Shown here: positions 7,509 to 16,238 of the stretch, piece after piece
How positions within the stretch are numbered: position 1 is the stretch's first letter
Layout: each line of letters starts with the position of its first letter
Assembly (NCBI GenBank): GCA_026712715.1
Contig: JAPOPW010000007.1
Location: 1-64,000 of the forward strand
DNA: 64,000 nucleotides
From: Immundisolibacterales bacterium
Lineage (GTDB): Bacteria; Pseudomonadota; Gammaproteobacteria; HK1
Direction: 5' to 3'
The notes under the pieces: generated by a model
Seen by the model: only the letters and a program-made list of their open reading frames with translations
Databases searched by the model: none
Told to the model about the DNA's origin: nothing
Position numbers and translations under genes: made by a program

Positions 7509-8537
7509 ATGGCCCGGATCGCCGCGGAGGCGCTCGAGGACCAGGCCCTCCGCGCGCTTCGGGCGGCCGGCGCGAGCCCGGAGGAAGCGGCCACCGTGGC
7601 CCGGCATTGCGTCGCGGCGAACCTCGCCGGCCATGACTCCCACGGCGTCATCAACGTCCCCCTCTACATCGAGCGCATCGCCAAGGGGCACATCGTGCCC
7701 GGCGCCCCGTTCGAGGTCCTGAGCGAAAGCGCCACGACCACGGTGATCGACGGCCACTTCGGTTTCGGCTTCGTCGTCTCGGAGCGCGCGATGCGGATGA
7801 CCGTGGACAAGGCCGCGCGCTCCGACGTCGCGGCCACCACCGTGCGGCGCCAGAGCCACGTCGGGCGCCTGACCGACTACGCCCTGATGGCGGCCGAGTC
7901 GGGCATGATCGGCATCATGACCGCCGATTCGGGACGGACCGCCAAGGCGGTCGTCCCCTTCGGCGGGCGCGAGGCGCGCCTTGGCACGAATCCCATCTGC
8001 ATCGCCATGCCGTCGGACCTCGATGCTCCGTTCTTCGTCGACATCGCCACGTCGGCGGCGGCCGCCGGCAAGCTCAGAGTGGCAGCTTCACGCGGCGAGC
8101 CGGTCCCCGCCGGTTGGCTCATCGACCGGAACGGCCGGCCGACGACCGATCCGGGCGCCCTCGCGGCGGGAGGCGCGGTGCTCCCTCTCGGCGGGATCGA
8201 AGGGCACAAGGGCTATGGCCTCTCGGCCATGGTCGAAATCCTCTCCGGCGTGCTCACCGGACTCGGGTTCGGGGTCGACCCGGACGGCCCGCACAACGAC
8301 GGCGTGTTCATGGCGGCGTTCCGGGTCGGGGCATTTCGTCCACTCGAGACGTTTCGCCGCGAAGTGGCCGAGTTCGCAGCGTGGCTCAACGCCACCCCGC
8401 CCGCGGCCGGAAACCCCCGGGTGTACTACCCGGGCGAGATCGAGGACGAACGCACCCGGCGCAACCGCGCGGAAGGGGTGGAGATCGAAGATGGCACCTG
8501 GGCGGCGCTCCGGCGCCTCGCCGGGTCCGGGACGTGA
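7509..8537 (+). CDS. Ldh2/malate-lactate dehydrogenase-family oxidoreductase
   Basis: A 342-residue NAD(P)-dependent dehydrogenase of the type-2 malate/L-lactate family (also ureidoglycolate and sulfolactate dehydrogenases), unrelated to the Rossmann-fold LDHs. The hallmark HDSHGVINVPLYIERI near residues 37-52, with the catalytic His, is present, as is the nucleotide-binding GTNPICIAMP. The C-terminal region is conserved in length. It begins 2 bases after the gpt stop, so the two genes are cotranscribed. The substrate cannot be fixed; sulfolactate or a related 2-hydroxyacid would fit the taurine transporter nearby, but this is only a suggestion. Confidence 0.85.
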   Translation: MARIAAEALEDQALRALRAAGASPEEAATVARHCVAANLAGHDSHGVINVPLYIERIAKGHIVPGAPFEVLSESATTTVIDGHFGFGFVVSERAMRMTVDKAARSDVAATTVRRQSHVGRLTDYALMAAESGMIGIMTADSGRTAKAVVPFGGREARLGTNPICIAMPSDLDAPFFVDIATSAAAAGKLRVAASRGEPVPAGWLIDRNGRPTTDPGALAAGGAVLPLGGIEGHKGYGLSAMVEILSGVLTGLGFGVDPDGPHNDGVFMAAFRVGAFRPLETFRREVAEFAAWLNATPPAAGNPRVYYPGEIEDERTRRNRAEGVEIEDGTWAALRRLAGSGT

Positions 8538-8654
8538 ATCCGGTTCGCGGACCGCGCCAAGCGTGACGCGACCGAGGAACGCGGTCTGTATTCCCGCTCC
8601 GGGCGCAGGCGCGCGAGAACGAAACTGAAATCGAAACGAGGCTGAGATTCGGGC

Positions 8655-9629
8655 ATGAGCAAGAAGCGGATAATGGTTCAGATGCCGGTCACCCCCGGCA
8701 TTCGTTCGGTCCTCGACGAACGCGACGACGTCGAGTACGAACGATTCACGGAGCTCTCGGAGGAGAACATCCTCCAGCACATCGCAAACTACGACGGCGC
8801 CATACTCGGTGGGGTCGCACCGTTCACGGCCCGCATCGTGGGCAATGCGTCCCGGCTCGCGGTCGTGTCGCGTCACGGCGTCGGCTACGACAACGTCGAC
8901 GTTGCCGCGCTGACCGCGGCCGGAATCCCGCTGACGGTGACCGGCACCGCGAACTCGGTGACCGTGGCCGAGCACTCGCTCTTCTTCATGATGTCGCTCG
9001 CCAAGCACGCGGTGAAGTTCGACCGGGAGGTGCGCAAGGGCAACTGGGACATCCGTTTCGAGAACACGGCAATCGACCTCGCCGGCCGAAGGGTGCTGAT
9101 CCTCGGGTTCGGGCGCATCGGGCAGATTCTCGTGAAGCGCTGCCTGGGAATGGACATGGACGTGTGGGTGCACGATCCGTACGCGCCCGACGAAGCCATC
9201 CGCGCGGCGGGAGCGGCACCGGCAACCGACTGGAAGGCTCTGCTTCCGGAGCTCGATTTCCTTTCCGTCAATTGTCCCAAGACGGATGAGACGACCGGAA
9301 TGGTGGGCAAGGCGGAGCTCGCGGCGATGAAGCCCTCCGCCTACGTGGTGAACACCGCTCGCGGGGGAATCGTGGAAGAAGCGGCTCTGGTGGATGCGCT
9401 CGAACGGCGCATCATTGCGGGGGCGGCGGTCGACGCTTTCGAGGTCGAACCCGCTACGGCGGACAACCCGCTGTTTGCGCTGGACAATATCCTGGTGAGC
9501 CCGCACTCGGCCGGCGTCACCGAAGAGTCCATGTTCCGGATGGGTGCCGCATGCGCCCAAAACGTCGTCGACTGCTTCGACGGAAAGCTGGACCCTGCCA
9601 ACGTGGTAAACCGGGAGGTCCTGGGCTGA
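8655..9629 (+). CDS. D-2-hydroxyacid dehydrogenase
   Basis: A 324-residue member of the D-isomer 2-hydroxyacid dehydrogenase family (phosphoglycerate/hydroxypyruvate-reductase-like). The NAD-binding LGFGRIGQ is near residue 150. Catalytic residues are visible as NTARGG (Arg), VEP (Glu region) and SPHSAG (His). It lies 117 bases after the Ldh2-type gene on the same strand. A strong stem overlaps its stop codon (9611-9639). A second member of the family is at 54161. Confidence 0.88.
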   Translation: MSKKRIMVQMPVTPGIRSVLDERDDVEYERFTELSEENILQHIANYDGAILGGVAPFTARIVGNASRLAVVSRHGVGYDNVDVAALTAAGIPLTVTGTANSVTVAEHSLFFMMSLAKHAVKFDREVRKGNWDIRFENTAIDLAGRRVLILGFGRIGQILVKRCLGMDMDVWVHDPYAPDEAIRAAGAAPATDWKALLPELDFLSVNCPKTDETTGMVGKAELAAMKPSAYVVNTARGGIVEEAALVDALERRIIAGAAVDAFEVEPATADNPLFALDNILVSPHSAGVTEESMFRMGAACAQNVVDCFDGKLDPANVVNREVLG

Positions 9630-9639
9630 CACCTCCCGG
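9611..9639 (+). terminator. hairpin at the end of the hydroxyacid dehydrogenase gene
   Basis: CCGGGAGGT (9611-9619) and ACCTCCCGG (9631-9639) form a perfect 9-bp stem with an 11-base loop. The stem starts inside the last codons and is followed by ATTT. It is a plausible transcription terminator. Confidence 0.5.
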
Positions 9640-9645
9640 ATTTCC

Positions 9646-9676
9646 GGCGTTCCCGGCGGCACGCGCCGGGAGCGCC
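9646..9676. terminator. strong hairpin between two convergent genes
   Basis: GGCGTTCCCGGC and GCCGGGAGCGCC pair over 12 positions (one G-U pair on the plus strand) around a 7-base loop. It lies between the stops of the hydroxyacid dehydrogenase (9629) and the cold-shock gene (9687), where a two-way terminator is expected. There is no U tract. Confidence 0.5.
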
Positions 9677-9686
9677 GCGCGCGAGA

Positions 9687-9899
9687 CTACTCGACCACTT
9701 GCAGATTCTCCGCCGCAAACCGGCCACGCCGATCCCGCTCGTTGGTAAAGCTCAAGCGCTGGCCTTCGTAGAGGCTGCGCAAACCGGCTTTCTCAACGGC
9801 GGAAATGTGTACGAAAACGTCCTTCGAGCCGTCGTCGGGCTGAATGAACCCGAATCCCTTGGTCGCGTTGAACCACTTCACGGTTCCACTTGTTTGCAT
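9687..9899 (-). CDS. cold-shock domain protein (CspA family)
   Basis: A 70-residue single cold-shock domain that binds single-stranded RNA and [18 protein letters not shown] contains RNP1 (KGFGFI), and VFVHIS is RNP2. Length and N-terminus are standard, so the ATG at 9897-9899 is secure. The gene has its own promoter about 220 bases upstream (10119-10147), giving a long leader as in cold-inducible csp genes. It may act as an RNA chaperone or antiterminator; cold induction is not shown. Confidence 0.93.
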   Translation of the reverse strand: MQTSGTVKWFNATKGFGFIQPDDGSKDVFVHISAVEKAGLRSLYEGQRLSFTNERDRRGRFAAENLQVVE

Positions 9900-10112
9900 G
9901 GTAGCTCCGTCGGTTGGTAGTTGTTCGTTCAGGCAGGGAGGCGACGTCGATCGGCCCGTACGCCGCCAGTATGGAGCCGTCGGAACGATGGGGTGACTTC
10001 CGGAATGGCGGCGTGATTCGCGAGTTGAGCGAAGCGGGATGGTCGGTCGTTGCTGTCCCGGCTGGGGCGAGGGTCATGCGCGATGTTCCCGGGCACGAAT
10101 GCCTCACCGCGC
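9900..10112 (-). promoter_or_regulatory. long 5' leader of the cold-shock gene
   Basis: If transcription starts about 7 bases after the -10 at 10119-10124, the csp message has a leader of roughly 210 bases with no open frame of note. Leaders of 150-200 bases that refold with temperature are known for E. coli cspA. Here only length and position are seen. Confidence 0.4.
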
Positions 10113-10118
10113 GCCGGG

Positions 10119-10147
10119 ATGCTATGCCCGCTCGGGAGGGGAGTCAA
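10119..10147 (-). promoter_or_regulatory. sigma-70-type promoter of the cold-shock gene
   Basis: On the minus strand TTGACT (10142-10147) and TAGCAT (10119-10124) are separated by exactly 17 bases. It is the best -35/-10 pair in the 338-base gap between the csp gene and the transporter permease gene. The rest of this gap beyond the csp leader holds nothing recognisable. Confidence 0.55.
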
Positions 10148-10237
10148 GCGAACGGGCCCCCGAGCGAGTCCCCGCCCCACGCTGTCGCCGGCCGCATTGG
10201 TCGGATGGAACGACTGCCTCGCGCAGCCGCCTCTCGT

Positions 10238-11137
10238 TCACACCTTGCCCTTCCACGGAACGAGGGTACGTTCGATCTTCCGCATGATGAGATCGAAGAC
10301 GAACGCGACGGCACCGATCACGACGATGCCGAGAAATACGATATCCGTGGCCAGAAACCGGGCTGCGTTCAGCACCATTACCCCGATTCCCGCCTTGGCC
10401 GCGACCATTTCGGCCGCAACCAGTGTCGTCCAGCCGAAGGCGATTGCGACCCGCATGCCGGTGAGGATCTCGGGCAGGGCCGCCTTGATCACCACATGAC
10501 GGAGCACCTGATTGCGCGTCGCACCCATCGAATAGGCAGCATGAATCTGCTCGATCGATACCGAGCGCACGCCGGCCCGGGCGTTGATGGCGACCGGCGC
10601 GAAGCACGCGAGAAAGATCAGGAAGAGCTTGCCCGATTCGCCGATTCCGAACCAGATGATCGTAAGCGGCAGGTATGCGAGCGGCGGAATCGGCCGGTAG
10701 AACTCGATGGGAGGATCGAATACTCCCCGCGCGAGGCGGCTCATGCCCATGGCGATTCCGATGGGGACCGCAGTCACCACGGCAAGAAAGAACGAGCCGA
10801 ATACCCGGTACAGACTCCACAGGATGTGTTCGTGCAGCGTGTGCTCGCTGAAGCCGTGGCAAACGGCCGAGACCTCATCCATGATGCCGATAGCGGTGAG
10901 GAGCTTTTCGAAGTAGAACTCGGTGCACGCGATCTTGTTGAACTTCGCGATTACCATCTCGGGTGACGGGAGAAACAGCGGCCGAATCAACTCGAGCTGC
11001 GTAACGATCCACCAGCCTCCGAGAATGATCGCGATGGTGACGGCGCTGATCGCCGTGCTCTTTCCCCGTCCCGGCGCTCCGAACTGATCGACCGCCTGCG
11101 GAGAACGCCGCCGGAACGCGTCGAGAATGGCGGCCAC
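10238..11137 (-). CDS. tauC: taurine/sulfonate-type ABC transporter permease
   Basis: A 299-residue inner-membrane permease of the TauC/SsuC/NrtB family. Hydrophobic segments include the one around IIVIGAVAFVFDL near the C-terminus, and the EAA loop with ARAGVRSV...IHAAYSMGATRNQVLRHVVIKAALPEIL, which contacts the ATPase. Its start overlaps the stop of the ATPase gene by one base (position 11137), indicating tight coupling. Gene order is binding protein, ATPase, permease. Taurine is the best guess from the binding protein; other sulfonates or pyrimidine precursors use related systems. Confidence 0.88.
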   Translation of the reverse strand: MAAILDAFRRRSPQAVDQFGAPGRGKSTAISAVTIAIILGGWWIVTQLELIRPLFLPSPEMVIAKFNKIACTEFYFEKLLTAIGIMDEVSAVCHGFSEHTLHEHILWSLYRVFGSFFLAVVTAVPIGIAMGMSRLARGVFDPPIEFYRPIPPLAYLPLTIIWFGIGESGKLFLIFLACFAPVAINARAGVRSVSIEQIHAAYSMGATRNQVLRHVVIKAALPEILTGMRVAIAFGWTTLVAAEMVAAKAGIGVMVLNAARFLATDIVFLGIVVIGAVAFVFDLIMRKIERTLVPWKGKV

Positions 11138-11934
11138 TACTCGCCGACCTCCTCGCCGTAGATTATCGACAGGACTTCCTCTCGAATCCGGATGAAGTCG
11201 GACGACGACTTCACCGTACGCGCGTCGCCGCTCTCGAAATACCGTTCGTAGAATTCCAGGTCGTACTGGTGGGTAATCCGGCCCGGCCGCGGGGACATCA
11301 CGATGAGTCGGGTCGCCATGAAGAGCGCTTCCTCCACGCTATGGGTGATGAAGAACACGACCTTCCGGGTCTTTCTCCACACGTCCAGGATGAGCTCCTG
11401 CATGTTCTCGCGGGTGAACGCGTCGAGCGCGCCCAGGGGCTCGTCCATGAGCAGCATGTCGGGATCGCAGGTAAGCGCACGGGCAAGACCGACCCGCTGC
11501 TGCATGCCGCCCGAAAGCTGGTAGATGGGGTATCGCTCGAATTCGGACAGGCCGACGAGGGCCAGGTTCTCCCTTGCCCGCGTCCTGCGGTCCCGGGCCG
11601 CCACCCCCTGGAGCTTGAGGCCGAATTCCGTGTTCTCCACCACGTCCAGCCACGGGAGCAGCGCGTGCTTCTGGAATACGACGCCGCGGTCCCTCCCGGG
11701 GCCGCCGACCGGCATTCCCTTGTGCAGAACCTGTCCCGACGTGGGAGAGAGGAAGCCTGCAATGACGTTGAGAAGGGTGGTCTTGCCGCAGCCGGAGGCA
11801 CCGAGGGCGACAACGAACTCGTTCTCGCGGAAGTCAAGATTGACGTCCTCGAGCGCCATGACCGTACCGACGCCGTCCACGGCCGGAAACTCCATTCCGA
11901 CGTGGTCGAGGCTGATGATCGCGTTCATGTCCAC
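11137..11934 (-). CDS. tauB: taurine/sulfonate-type ABC transporter ATP-binding protein
   Basis: A 265-residue ABC ATPase. Walker A is GASGCGKTTLLN, the signature is LSGGMQQRVGLARAL, Walker B is LLMDEPLGALD, and the switch His lies in FFITHSVEEALFMATR. These match the TauB/SsuB/NrtD class. It follows the binding-protein gene by about 100 bases and runs into tauC. It powers substrate uptake at the inner membrane. Confidence 0.9.
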   Translation of the reverse strand: MDMNAIISLDHVGMEFPAVDGVGTVMALEDVNLDFRENEFVVALGASGCGKTTLLNVIAGFLSPTSGQVLHKGMPVGGPGRDRGVVFQKHALLPWLDVVENTEFGLKLQGVAARDRRTRARENLALVGLSEFERYPIYQLSGGMQQRVGLARALTCDPDMLLMDEPLGALDAFTRENMQELILDVWRKTRKVVFFITHSVEEALFMATRLIVMSPRPGRITHQYDLEFYERYFESGDARTVKSSSDFIRIREEVLSIIYGEEVGE

Positions 11935-12036
11935 ACGGCTGCCGCGGCGAAAGTGCCCCGGCCGTCAGGCCGGGGCGCCTTCCCTATCACGGACCGGGTG
12001 GCGGCCGATGGGCCGCCTGCCATCGGTCTCCCGCGC

Positions 12037-13035
12037 TCAACAACCGCCGTCGAGCACCATCTGGGCGAACTTCGGGGTTGCGGAACCGGAGTAGTCGTCC
12101 AGCACCGCATCCAGCTTTCCCTGGGAAACCAGGAACGCCGACGCGGCGTGCAGCGCATTTTGCACCCCGCCGCCGAGCCAGGTTCCGGATACCTGCTCCT
12201 CGAGAGTCGGGTAGTCGTACAGCGCGAGCACTCCTCCCACCTGGTCCGCGTTCCCGGACACGCTCTTCGCGATCCCCATCGCGTTGTCGGTTCCCGGACC
12301 GTAGGCGTTCGGATTGGCCCGGTAGTCGGCGTCGGCCGAGGAGACCATCTTGACCCACTGGCACGCGAAGTCCGGATTCTCGTCGGTGAACCCCTTGCGG
12401 GCGACCATCGCGTCGAAGGTGGCCTTGCCCCAATTGCTGAGGTCGCCCGAGGTCAGCAGCACGCGGCCCTTCTCCTTCATGCGACCGAGAGCCGGATCCC
12501 ACACGAACCCGCCGTTGATGTCCCCGCGCTCCCACGCGGCGACCATGTCGGGCGGCGACATGTCGAGCACCTCCAGATCCTTCGGGGAGATGTTGAACTG
12601 CTCGAGGGCGAACATCATGTGGAAGTGCGTGGTGGAGCCGAAGGGCACCGCAATCGTCTTGCCCATGAGGTCCTGCGGCGCGGTGACCGAGTCGTCGACC
12701 ACCAGCGCTTCCGCGTCGTTGATGTTGTCGTAGATGTAGATGACCTGCAGGTCGACGCCCCGGCTGAAGCCCGCCGCGGTCGGAGAGGAGCCGTTGAGGG
12801 AGATGTCCACCGAGCCCGATGCCATGGCGTTGATCACCTCGGTCCCCGACGTGAACTTGACGAACTCGATGCTCTTGCCACCGAGCCCGTTCGCCTTGAG
12901 CTCCTCCATTTTCGCCTTCCACGGCCCGTAGACGAGCTGAAAACCGACGGTCACGTCGGCCGCGTGGGCGCTCGCCGCAATTCCCAGCGACGCCAATGCG
13001 GCCACGACCGCACCCTGTTTCATGAGCTTCTTCAT
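12037..13035 (-). CDS. tauA: taurine ABC transporter substrate-binding protein
   Basis: A 332-residue periplasmic binding protein. It begins with a clear signal peptide (MKKLMKQGAVVAALASLGIA, cleavage after SAHA) and continues TVGFQLVYGPWK, FTSGTEVINAMASGSVDI and GSSPTAAG, all characteristic of TauA. AGGAGAAAC lies just before the ATG at 13033-13035, which fixes the start although the frame is open upstream. No tauD (taurine dioxygenase) is in the cluster. The first residues of a probable TauD/TfdA-type oxygenase appear only at the far right edge of the window. Confidence 0.9.
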   Translation of the reverse strand: MKKLMKQGAVVAALASLGIAASAHAADVTVGFQLVYGPWKAKMEELKANGLGGKSIEFVKFTSGTEVINAMASGSVDISLNGSSPTAAGFSRGVDLQVIYIYDNINDAEALVVDDSVTAPQDLMGKTIAVPFGSTTHFHMMFALEQFNISPKDLEVLDMSPPDMVAAWERGDINGGFVWDPALGRMKEKGRVLLTSGDLSNWGKATFDAMVARKGFTDENPDFACQWVKMVSSADADYRANPNAYGPGTDNAMGIAKSVSGNADQVGGVLALYDYPTLEEQVSGTWLGGGVQNALHAASAFLVSQGKLDAVLDDYSGSATPKFAQMVLDGGC

Positions 13036-13451
13036 GGTTCCGTTTCTCCTTATCGAAATTGGAAGATTCGTTTTCTTGGCGGCGAATCGCGATCCGGCGC
13101 ATGCCCGACGCGTTTCGCCTTGAACCGGCTGTCGACACGGGCTCCCGGACCCGCGAGGCGCTTCCCGCCCGGTGCCGAACCCCGCCACTCTACCCCGCCT
13201 GCGGTACGGAGTCGATACGACTCGGCGCGAGTTGCCAGGCAGCTACCGGGAATCGTTTGCCGCGCCCCGAAACACGCGCCGCGAGAAGAAGAATCGAGAC
13301 TCGCCGGGCGGCCGCCGACGCGACGCGGGCGCATCACGGAACGTTGCAATGGAGGGAACCGGCCGAGCGCATTCGCGCCGGGCGCGGCCGCCACGTCGCG
13401 AAACGACGAAGCCATCGTGGCGAACGGGCGGATGGAGAATGACCGGATGGA
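13036..13451. other. 416-base gap between tauA and tRNA-Glu
   Basis: Apart from a candidate tauA promoter (13187-13215) nothing convincing is seen: no open frame with protein character, no transporter regulator, and no clear U-tailed terminator for the tRNA transcript, which would end here. Confidence 0.4.
13187..13215 (-). promoter_or_regulatory. candidate promoter of the tauABC operon
   Basis: On the minus strand TCGACT (13210-13215) and TAGAGT (13187-13192) are 17 bases apart, each matching four of six consensus bases. The leader to tauA would be about 145 bases. Weak but well spaced. Confidence 0.3.
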
Positions 13452-13527
13452 TGGCGTCCCCAGGGGGAGTCGAACCCCCGTCGCCGCCGTGAAAGGGCGG
13501 TGTCCTGGGCCTCTAGACGATGGGGAC
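13452..13527 (-). tRNA. tRNA-Glu (anticodon TTC)
   Basis: A 76-base tRNA with encoded CCA. The acceptor stem GTCCCCA pairs with TGGGGAC and the discriminator is G. The anticodon stem CCGCC/GGCGG encloses loop CTTTCAC with anticodon TTC. The T arm is CGGGGGTTCGACTCCCCC-like. It lies downstream of tRNA-Ala in the same direction and both sit just beyond gltX, the enzyme that charges it. Confidence 0.95.
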
Positions 13528-13580
13528 GAATTCTCTTCGTGCATCCGGGGCGGTCCGGACACGCCGGCCGCCCTCCGGTT

Positions 13581-13656
<76 letters not shown>

Positions 13657-13668
13657 GGGAAGGCGCGA

Positions 13669-13697
13669 ATTCTCCGACCGGCCGGCGTAACTGTCAA
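13669..13697 (-). promoter_or_regulatory. promoter of the tRNA-Ala/tRNA-Glu transcript
   Basis: On the minus strand a perfect -35 TTGACA (13692-13697) is followed after 17 bases by GAGAAT (13669-13674). The next bases, TCGCGCC, form a GC-rich discriminator, typical of stable-RNA promoters under stringent control. The first tRNA starts about 12 bases after the -10. Confidence 0.6.
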
Positions 13698-13810
13698 GGC
13701 GAAGGCAAAGCCCGCCGGACCGCGCCGACCCCGGGCCACGTTTCCGGTTTCGACACCGGACACTGAATCTTCGGTCGGGGGGGGAATGGAGTCGAGCCCC
13801 CAACTCGGCA

Positions 13811-15214
13811 TCACGCGGCACGTGCTCGAATGAAGTCCAGCGCGCGATCGATTCTATCCAGGGTCCGCTCACGGCCGACGAGAGCCAGGGTAACGTCGAA
13901 CGGAGGCGATACCCCGCGTCCGGTCACCGCGACCCGAAGGGGCTGCCCCAGCTTTCCGAGCCCGACGCCCGCCTGCGCCGCGGTGTCCTCCACCGCGGCG
14001 GCGATGCCCGGTGCGCTCCACTCCGGGAGGTGGTCGAGCGCGGCCCTCAGCTTCTCGAGCGGGGCGAGCACCACCGGCCGCAGGTGCTTGCGCGCCGCTC
14101 CCGCGTCGAAGTCTTCGAACTCGCGGTAGAAGTAGACACTCGCCTCGGCCATTTCCCGCAGGGTCGCGGCCCGCTCCCGCAGCGCCTCCGCCACCGCGGT
14201 CGGGGCCGGCCCGTTGCCGATTGGGAGACCGGCCGCGGCGAGCTGACGGCCGAGCTCTTCGCCGAGCCGCTCGGGGCCGCTCCCCTTGATGTAGTGGCGG
14301 TTGAGCCAGTCGAGCTTCTCGGTATCGAACGAGGCGGCGGCCCGGTTCACGGCCTCGATGTCGAAGAGCTCGACGAGCTCCGCCCGGGAAAAGATCTCCT
14401 GGTCTCCGTGCGACCAGCCAAGGCGCGCGAGATGGTTGAGCATGGCCTCGGGGAGATAGCCGTCGTCGCGGTAGCTCGTCACCGAAACGGCCCCGTGCCG
14501 CTTGGAAAGTCGCTGTCCGTCGCGGCCGAGGATCATCGGGACATGGGCATAAGCGGGAAGCTCGCCCCCCAACGCCCGGAGAATGTGGATTTGCCGGGGA
14601 GTGTTGTTGACGTGATCGTCACCGCGGATGACGTGGGTCACCGCCATGTCCAGGTCGTCGACCACTACGGAGAAGTTGTAGGTGGGGCTGCCGTCCCCGC
14701 GCACGATCACGAGGTCGTCGAGCTCGTCGTCGCGGATCACCACCCGCCCGCGCACGAGGTCGTCGATGACCGTCTCACCGTCCTGCGGGGTCCTGAACCG
14801 GATGGCCGGAGGCTCCGGACCGGGCCGCGCTCCGTCCCGGCAGTGTCCGTCGTAACGAGGTTTCTCGCGGCGCGCGAGCTGGTCCGCCCGAAGACTCTCC
14901 AGGCGGGCCTTCGAGCAGTAGCAGCGGTACGCCCTCCCGGAAGCGAGCAGGGTCTCGACCGCCTCCTCGTAACGCGAACCTCGCTCGCTCTGGAAGTGCG
15001 GCCCTTCGTCCCAGTCGAGACCGAGCCATCTCAGTCCATCGAGAATCCCCGCGACCGACTCGGCGGAGGAACGCTGCCGATCGGTGTCCTCGATGCGCAG
15101 GATGAACTGCCCGCCGTGGCGCCGGGCGTACAGCCAGCAGAAGAGCGCGGTACGTGCGCCTCCCACGTGGAGGAAACCCGTGGGGCTGGGGGCGAACCGG
15201 GTGCGAATGGCCAT
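13811..15214 (-). CDS. gltX: glutamyl-tRNA synthetase
   Basis: A 467-residue class I synthetase. The HIGH-type motif is in [18 protein letters not shown] near the start and the KMSKS-type motif is [12 protein letters not shown] near residue 240. The cytosolic length and intact anticodon-binding C-terminal half fit the discriminating bacterial enzyme. The ATG at 15212-15214 is fixed by [20 protein letters not shown] hexamer lies only 6 bases upstream of the start (15221-15226), so the message may be leaderless. Its direction leads into tRNA-Ala and tRNA-Glu. Confidence 0.95.
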   Translation of the reverse strand: MAIRTRFAPSPTGFLHVGGARTALFCWLYARRHGGQFILRIEDTDRQRSSAESVAGILDGLRWLGLDWDEGPHFQSERGSRYEEAVETLLASGRAYRCYCSKARLESLRADQLARREKPRYDGHCRDGARPGPEPPAIRFRTPQDGETVIDDLVRGRVVIRDDELDDLVIVRGDGSPTYNFSVVVDDLDMAVTHVIRGDDHVNNTPRQIHILRALGGELPAYAHVPMILGRDGQRLSKRHGAVSVTSYRDDGYLPEAMLNHLARLGWSHGDQEIFSRAELVELFDIEAVNRAAASFDTEKLDWLNRHYIKGSGPERLGEELGRQLAAAGLPIGNGPAPTAVAEALRERAATLREMAEASVYFYREFEDFDAGAARKHLRPVVLAPLEKLRAALDHLPEWSAPGIAAAVEDTAAQAGVGLGKLGQPLRVAVTGRGVSPPFDVTLALVGRERTLDRIDRALDFIRARAA

Positions 15215-15220
15215 GGCGCG

Positions 15221-15226
15221 ATTCTA
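15221..15226 (-). promoter_or_regulatory. -10-like hexamer next to the gltX start
   Basis: GCGATAGAATC on the minus strand ends 6 bases before the gltX ATG. The same GCGATAGAATC string occurs before clpS (24442-24452), again within 9 bases of the start. No -35 match is seen in either case. Confidence 0.35.
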
Positions 15227-15300
15227 TCGCGCATGTTTCGCCCGGCGCTCCCGCACATCTGGAAGGCGAGACTCCGAGGACCTACAATTCGTCCAAGGGC

Positions 15301-15375
15301 GGGCGATTAGCTCAGAGGGAGAGCACTGTCTTCACACGGCAGGGGTCGCTGGTTCAAATCCAGCATCGCCCACCA
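15301..15375 (+). tRNA. tRNA-Val (anticodon CAC)
   Basis: A 75-base tRNA with encoded CCA. The acceptor stem GGGCGAT pairs with ATCGCCC and the discriminator is A. The D stem is GCTC/GAGC. The anticodon stem CTGTC/GGCAG encloses TTCACAC, giving CAC, which reads the GTG codon common in GC-rich genomes. TACAAT at 15283-15288 is a likely -10. The macro-domain gene starts 18 bases after the CCA, so tRNA and mRNA are probably made together. Confidence 0.93.
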
Positions 15376-15393
15376 ATTCCCTCCGGCAGGCAC

Positions 15394-15927
15394 GTGAACG
15401 CAACGGACCGGATCGAGATCGTCGAGGGAGACATCACTCGGCTCGCGGTGGATGCGATCGTGAACGCCGCGAACGAGTCGCTGCTCGGCGGCGGCGGGGT
15501 GGACGGCGCGATCCACCGCGCGGCCGGTCCTCGCCTCCTCGACGAGTGCCGCCGGATCGGCGGCTGTCCGACCGGCGAAGCCCGCATCAGCGCCGGCTAC
15601 GACCTCCCCGCGCGCCACGTCGTTCACACCGTGGGGCCGGTCTGGCACGGTGGGGGCCACGGCGAGGACGCTTTGCTCGAGAGCTGCTACCGGGAGTCGC
15701 TCCGGCTCGCGTCCGGGAGCGGCGCCCGGACCGTCGCATTTCCCGCCATCTCGACCGGAGTCTACGGCTTTCCGGTACCGCGCGCGGCGCGCATCGCGGT
15801 TCGGACCGTGGCCGCCGGGCTCGAAGCGCACCCTTCCGTCGAACGGGTCTTCCTCCGCTGCTTCGGCGCCGAATCGCGGGACGCCCACACGCGCGCGCTC
15901 GGGGAACTCAGCGGCTCCGCGGCCTGA
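15394..15927 (+). CDS. macro-domain protein, O-acetyl-ADP-ribose deacetylase-like
   Basis: A 177-residue single macro domain close to YmdB/Macro[38 protein letters not shown] holds the conserved Asn and the ADP-ribose-binding glycines, and [12 protein letters not shown] is the second binding loop. These enzymes remove ADP-ribose from proteins or deacetylate O-acetyl-ADP-ribose; in E. coli the protein also affects RNase III. The GTG at 15394 is the first sensible start and follows tRNA-Val by 18 bases; the ribosome site is weak (GGCAGG). Confidence 0.9.
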   Translation: MNATDRIEIVEGDITRLAVDAIVNAANESLLGGGGVDGAIHRAAGPRLLDECRRIGGCPTGEARISAGYDLPARHVVHTVGPVWHGGGHGEDALLESCYRESLRLASGSGARTVAFPAISTGVYGFPVPRAARIAVRTVAAGLEAHPSVERVFLRCFGAESRDAHTRALGELSGSAA

Positions 15928-16238
15928 TCCGGTACGAGTCACCTCGCGCATGCGCCGTCCGCCTCGCCGACTCCGTCAGAGGGGAGCTTCGCTCCCGGCG
16001 CGTCGCAATCCGCCGCGCCAGCTCGGGGAGGCGGCCCACCCGGCCGTCCGGTGAGCGCCCCGCCTGCGCATGCGCATGCGCCGTTCCCCTCGCACGCCAT
16101 CGGTCGCGCCGCATCGAGGGTACGGACGGGTTCGGGACGTCGGTAGGCATCCCCGGGTCCGCTCCCGATGTAGAACCCCGGCCACGACCGTCCGCCGTTT
16201 TCATGCCTGACGGATGTCAGCTCACTCCGGAGAAGCAA
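15928..16238. other. 311-base gap with a hairpin and a short alternating repeat
   Basis: Two things stand out. GGGAGC-TTC-GCTCCC (15982-15996) is a compact hairpin 54 bases after the macro gene, possibly a terminator without a U tract. TGCGCA is repeated head to tail at 16065-16080, and the string GCGCATGCGCCGT occurs both near 15946 and near 16072. No gene was recognised. Confidence 0.35.
15982..15996 (+). terminator. compact hairpin after the macro-domain gene
   Basis: A perfect 6-bp stem GGGAGC/GCTCCC with a 3-base loop (or a 5-bp stem with loop CTTCG). There is no U tract; called a terminator only by position. Confidence 0.3.

Noticed and set aside
16065-16082. TGCGCA tandem repeat as the start of a CRISPR or microsatellite locus
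   Set aside because: Only about two and a half units and no spacer-repeat pattern; no CRISPR array is present in the window.
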